From JAJZJT01 sp049964655 (GTDB lineage: Bacteria; Actinomycetota; Acidimicrobiia; Acidimicrobiales; RAAP-2), in contig JBMFXC010000095.1 in NCBI GenBank assembly GCA_049964655.1, positions 1 to 8,213 of the forward strand: 8,213 bases of DNA, in the 5' to 3' direction. The position numbers and the translations under genes are program-made. Under the pieces are notes generated by a model. It made no database searches. It was not told the DNA's origin and worked only from the letters and a program-made list of their open reading frames with translations. Shown in pieces: positions 6,618 through 8,213 of the stretch. Each line of letters starts with the position of its first letter. Positions within the stretch are counted from its first letter, which is position 1.

Positions 6618-8213
6618 GTGAAGCATTCAGCTCACGGGGCTACGAGCGTCGGACGCTGGACGAGCTGTGCGAGCGAGGTCGTGACGGACCATCCTGTTGC
6701 AAGTTGGGGAACGAGGGGCGCACGGGACGAGCGCCTGCGTGTCGAGGCGTGGCGGGCCGCGCTGGTCGCCGAGGTCGAAGCGCTGGCTGCGGCGCGCCAG
6801 CCGATCGGGCAGCTCGGGGACGAGTGGCCCGAGCCCGCCGCGGTGGCGGTGGTCGACGCGGTCAATGGTGCTGCTCGCGCGTTTGCTGGACCGGCTGCCG
6901 TCGACAGTCCGACCGTCGAGGACAGCGAGACGGCTGTCTCCGCGGTGCCGTCGGTGCGCGGGACGGCCGGGCTGAGTGGTGTCGTCGAGGACGGACCGTC
7001 GCTGTGGATCCCGCCACGGTGGCGTGACGAGCTGGCCGTGGCCGGAAGGACGTGGGCTCAGGCGCACCGTTCTGCCTCGTTGATGCGCCACCGGATCGAC
7101 ACGCTCGAAGTGGTCATCACGAAGACGGTCTCGCCGCGGCTGCACGGGCCCATGCTCGTGGCCCGGCTGGTCGTCGCCGACGCGGCGACGACCACGTCCC
7201 TCGAGCGTTTCGAAGAGGCGGCCATGGTGGACCCGCTGACCGGGGCGGGCAATCGACGTGCCCTGGACGCGGTGCTCGCAGGTGCGGTGGCGGGCTCTCT
7301 GCGCTTCGGCTTCCCGCTGGCCATCGTGGTCATCGACCTCGACGGCCTGAAGGCCGTCAACGACACCCACGGCCACCAAGCCGGGGACAGGGCGCTCGTG
7401 GCGCTGGTGGAAGCGCTCCACGAGGGGCTCCGGACGACCGACTCGGTCTTCCGGACCGGCGGCGACGAATTCGCCGTGGTCCTGCAAGGCGCCGAGCTCG
7501 AGGACGTCCCGATCCTGATGGATCGCGTCGTCGCAGCCGGGGCCCCCTCGTTCAGCTGGGGCGCGTCGCGCTCCACCGACGGAGCGGTGCCGGCCACCCT
7601 GCTCGAGACAGCCGACGCCGACCTCTATCGGCGACGCCGCCAAGCCCGTGGCCTGCGACCTGACAGGTCGGTGGGCCGCGGTGGTGACGCCGTCCTGGTC
7701 GCGGCCAGTGCGGTGGCAGCCCCTGGGCAGGTCGTGTCGTTGTCGGCAGCCCGGCGCCACGGCAGTGGTCGGCCATCCGGTCAGCGGCCAGGCAAGGTCC
7801 GGCGTCGTGCCTGGGTGGCAGCGACGGCGGCGACTGCCGCGGTCAGCGGCCTCGCCCTGGGCGGGGGAGCACTGACGGCGTCGGGTCCCCTGTCGCCGGG
7901 GGGCCACCACGGCACCGTGACGGTTCCGGGTGGCCGACGCTCGGGACGGTCCGGTTCGCCGGGCAGCGCCGGCGTTGCGGGGACCGGGGCAACGGGGAAG
8001 CCGCCGGTCTCCATCCCGGCCTCGCCGTCCGGGGGCGCGCCCACGGGCCCGGTGGTAACGGCGGCCGGCGGTGGGTCCGGGGCGTCCGATGGCACGTCGG
8101 AGCCGACCTTGACCGCCGGTGTCGAGCTCACCGCGTCGGACCGGACCGATGTCCCCGCCCCCACACCGAGCCCCACACCGAGCCCCACACCGAGCCCCAC
8201 ACCGAGCCCCACA
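6618..8213 (+). CDS. GGDEF diguanylate cyclase with C-terminal TM and PTPS tail, 3' partial
   Basis: Open frame of 532 codons that runs off the window end. It is expected to make the second messenger c-di-GMP from two GTP. Residues about 1-200 match no domain I recognise and look helical near the end (RWRDELAVAGRTWAQAHRSA). The GGDEF domain spans about 203-365: DPLTGAGNRRALD from D205; metal-binding D240 in VVIDLDGLKAVNDTHGHQAGD; RTGGDEFAVVL with GGDEF at 281-285; and the ADADLYRRRRQA end. The inhibitory I-site RxxD (R272-TT-D275) stands five residues before GGDEF, so product feedback is likely. After a basic stretch ending RRR (395-397), residues 398-421 (AWVAATAATAAVSGLALGGG...) form one hydrophobic segment, predicted N-in/C-out. 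A Gly/Pro/Ser/Thr-rich tail ending in PTPS repeats follows. The start is uncertain: GTG 6618 is the longest, GTG 6681 is an alternative, and neither has a good ribosome binding site. Confidence 0.85.
   Translation, partial: MKHSAHGATSVGRWTSCASEVVTDHPVASWGTRGARDERLRVEAWRAALVAEVEALAAARQPIGQLGDEWPEPAAVAVVDAVNGAARAFAGPAAVDSPTVEDSETAVSAVPSVRGTAGLSGVVEDGPSLWIPPRWRDELAVAGRTWAQAHRSASLMRHRIDTLEVVITKTVSPRLHGPMLVARLVVADAATTTSLERFEEAAMVDPLTGAGNRRALDAVLAGAVAGSLRFGFPLAIVVIDLDGLKAVNDTHGHQAGDRALVALVEALHEGLRTTDSVFRTGGDEFAVVLQGAELEDVPILMDRVVAAGAPSFSWGASRSTDGAVPATLLETADADLYRRRRQARGLRPDRSVGRGGDAVLVAASAVAAPGQVVSLSAARRHGSGRPSGQRPGKVRRRAWVAATAATAAVSGLALGGGALTASGPLSPGGHHGTVTVPGGRRSGRSGSPGSAGVAGTGATGKPPVSIPASPSGGAPTGPVVTAAGGGSGASDGTSEPTLTAGVELTASDRTDVPAPTPSPTPSPTPSPTPSPT
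6645..6657. repeat. 13-bp near-palindrome AGCGTC-G-GACGCT
   Basis: Perfect 6-bp inverted arms around one base. It lies inside the gene if GTG 6618 is the start, but just upstream if GTG 6681 is used, in which case it could be an operator. The one-base centre rules out a stem-loop but suits a dimeric protein site. Chance is possible. Confidence 0.25.
8159..8213 (+). repeat. 12-bp tandem repeat encoding PTPS
   Basis: The unit CCCCACACCGAG occurs four times in full (8159-8170, 8171-8182, 8183-8194, 8195-8206) plus seven bases of a fifth, and is cut by the window end. Each unit adds the four residues P-T-P-S in the GGDEF protein frame, so copy-number changes keep the frame. The tail encoded is a flexible, probably extracytoplasmic stalk. 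The true copy number is unknown. Confidence 0.9.

Noticed and set aside
7052..7663. A 203-codon + frame over the GGDEF region
   Set aside because: The GGDEF motifs are in a different frame; this one is an Arg/Gly/Pro-rich shadow.
7781..8212. Minus-strand frame beginning with a GLGV repeat peptide
   Set aside because: It is the reverse reading of the PTPS repeat. The + frame continues directly from the GGDEF domain, which accounts for the sequence.

Overview
The window is very GC-rich, with strongly G/C-biased third codon positions and GTG/TTG starts. Every gene I can support lies on the + strand. The gene content (an lpd, 2-oxoacid dehydrogenase E2, lipB and lipA cluster with CLHRGC-type lipoamide dehydrogenase) points to a high-GC actinobacterium. 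An acidimicrobial lineage is possible, but this is inference. The first bases contain a G8 run and the last bases sit inside a 12-bp tandem repeat, so the window may be a whole contig that broke at repeats.

Region 1 (3-4606) is a lipoate module. It starts with lipoamide dehydrogenase E3, whose start lies before the window. Its 3' end overlaps the E2 acyltransferase gene by 8 bases; the E2 has one lipoyl domain, an Ala/Pro linker, an E3-binding domain and a catalytic domain. After an 88-bp gap that carries a 15-bp tandem repeat comes the most striking feature: one reading frame encodes both LipB (octanoyltransferase) and LipA (lipoyl synthase), joined by a linker of about 60 residues. The E3 and E2 proteins and both enzymes that build lipoate on the E2 are thus encoded together. 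The E1 component is not in the window.

Region 2 (4603-6512) holds an M24-family aminopeptidase/prolidase-like gene, coupled to lipBA by an ATGA overlap. An SDR-family oxidoreductase follows, with a strong ribosome binding site but without the usual Tyr/Lys catalytic pair. With lpd, E2 and lipBA these could form one transcript.

Region 3 (6513-8213) is a spacer of about 105 bases with small inverted repeats, then a long open frame that runs off the 3' edge. It encodes a GGDEF diguanylate cyclase with intact catalytic and I-site motifs. Unusually, a transmembrane helix and a Pro/Thr/Ser-rich tail with PTPS repeats come after the GGDEF domain. No tRNA, rRNA, CRISPR, insertion sequence or convincing terminator was seen.
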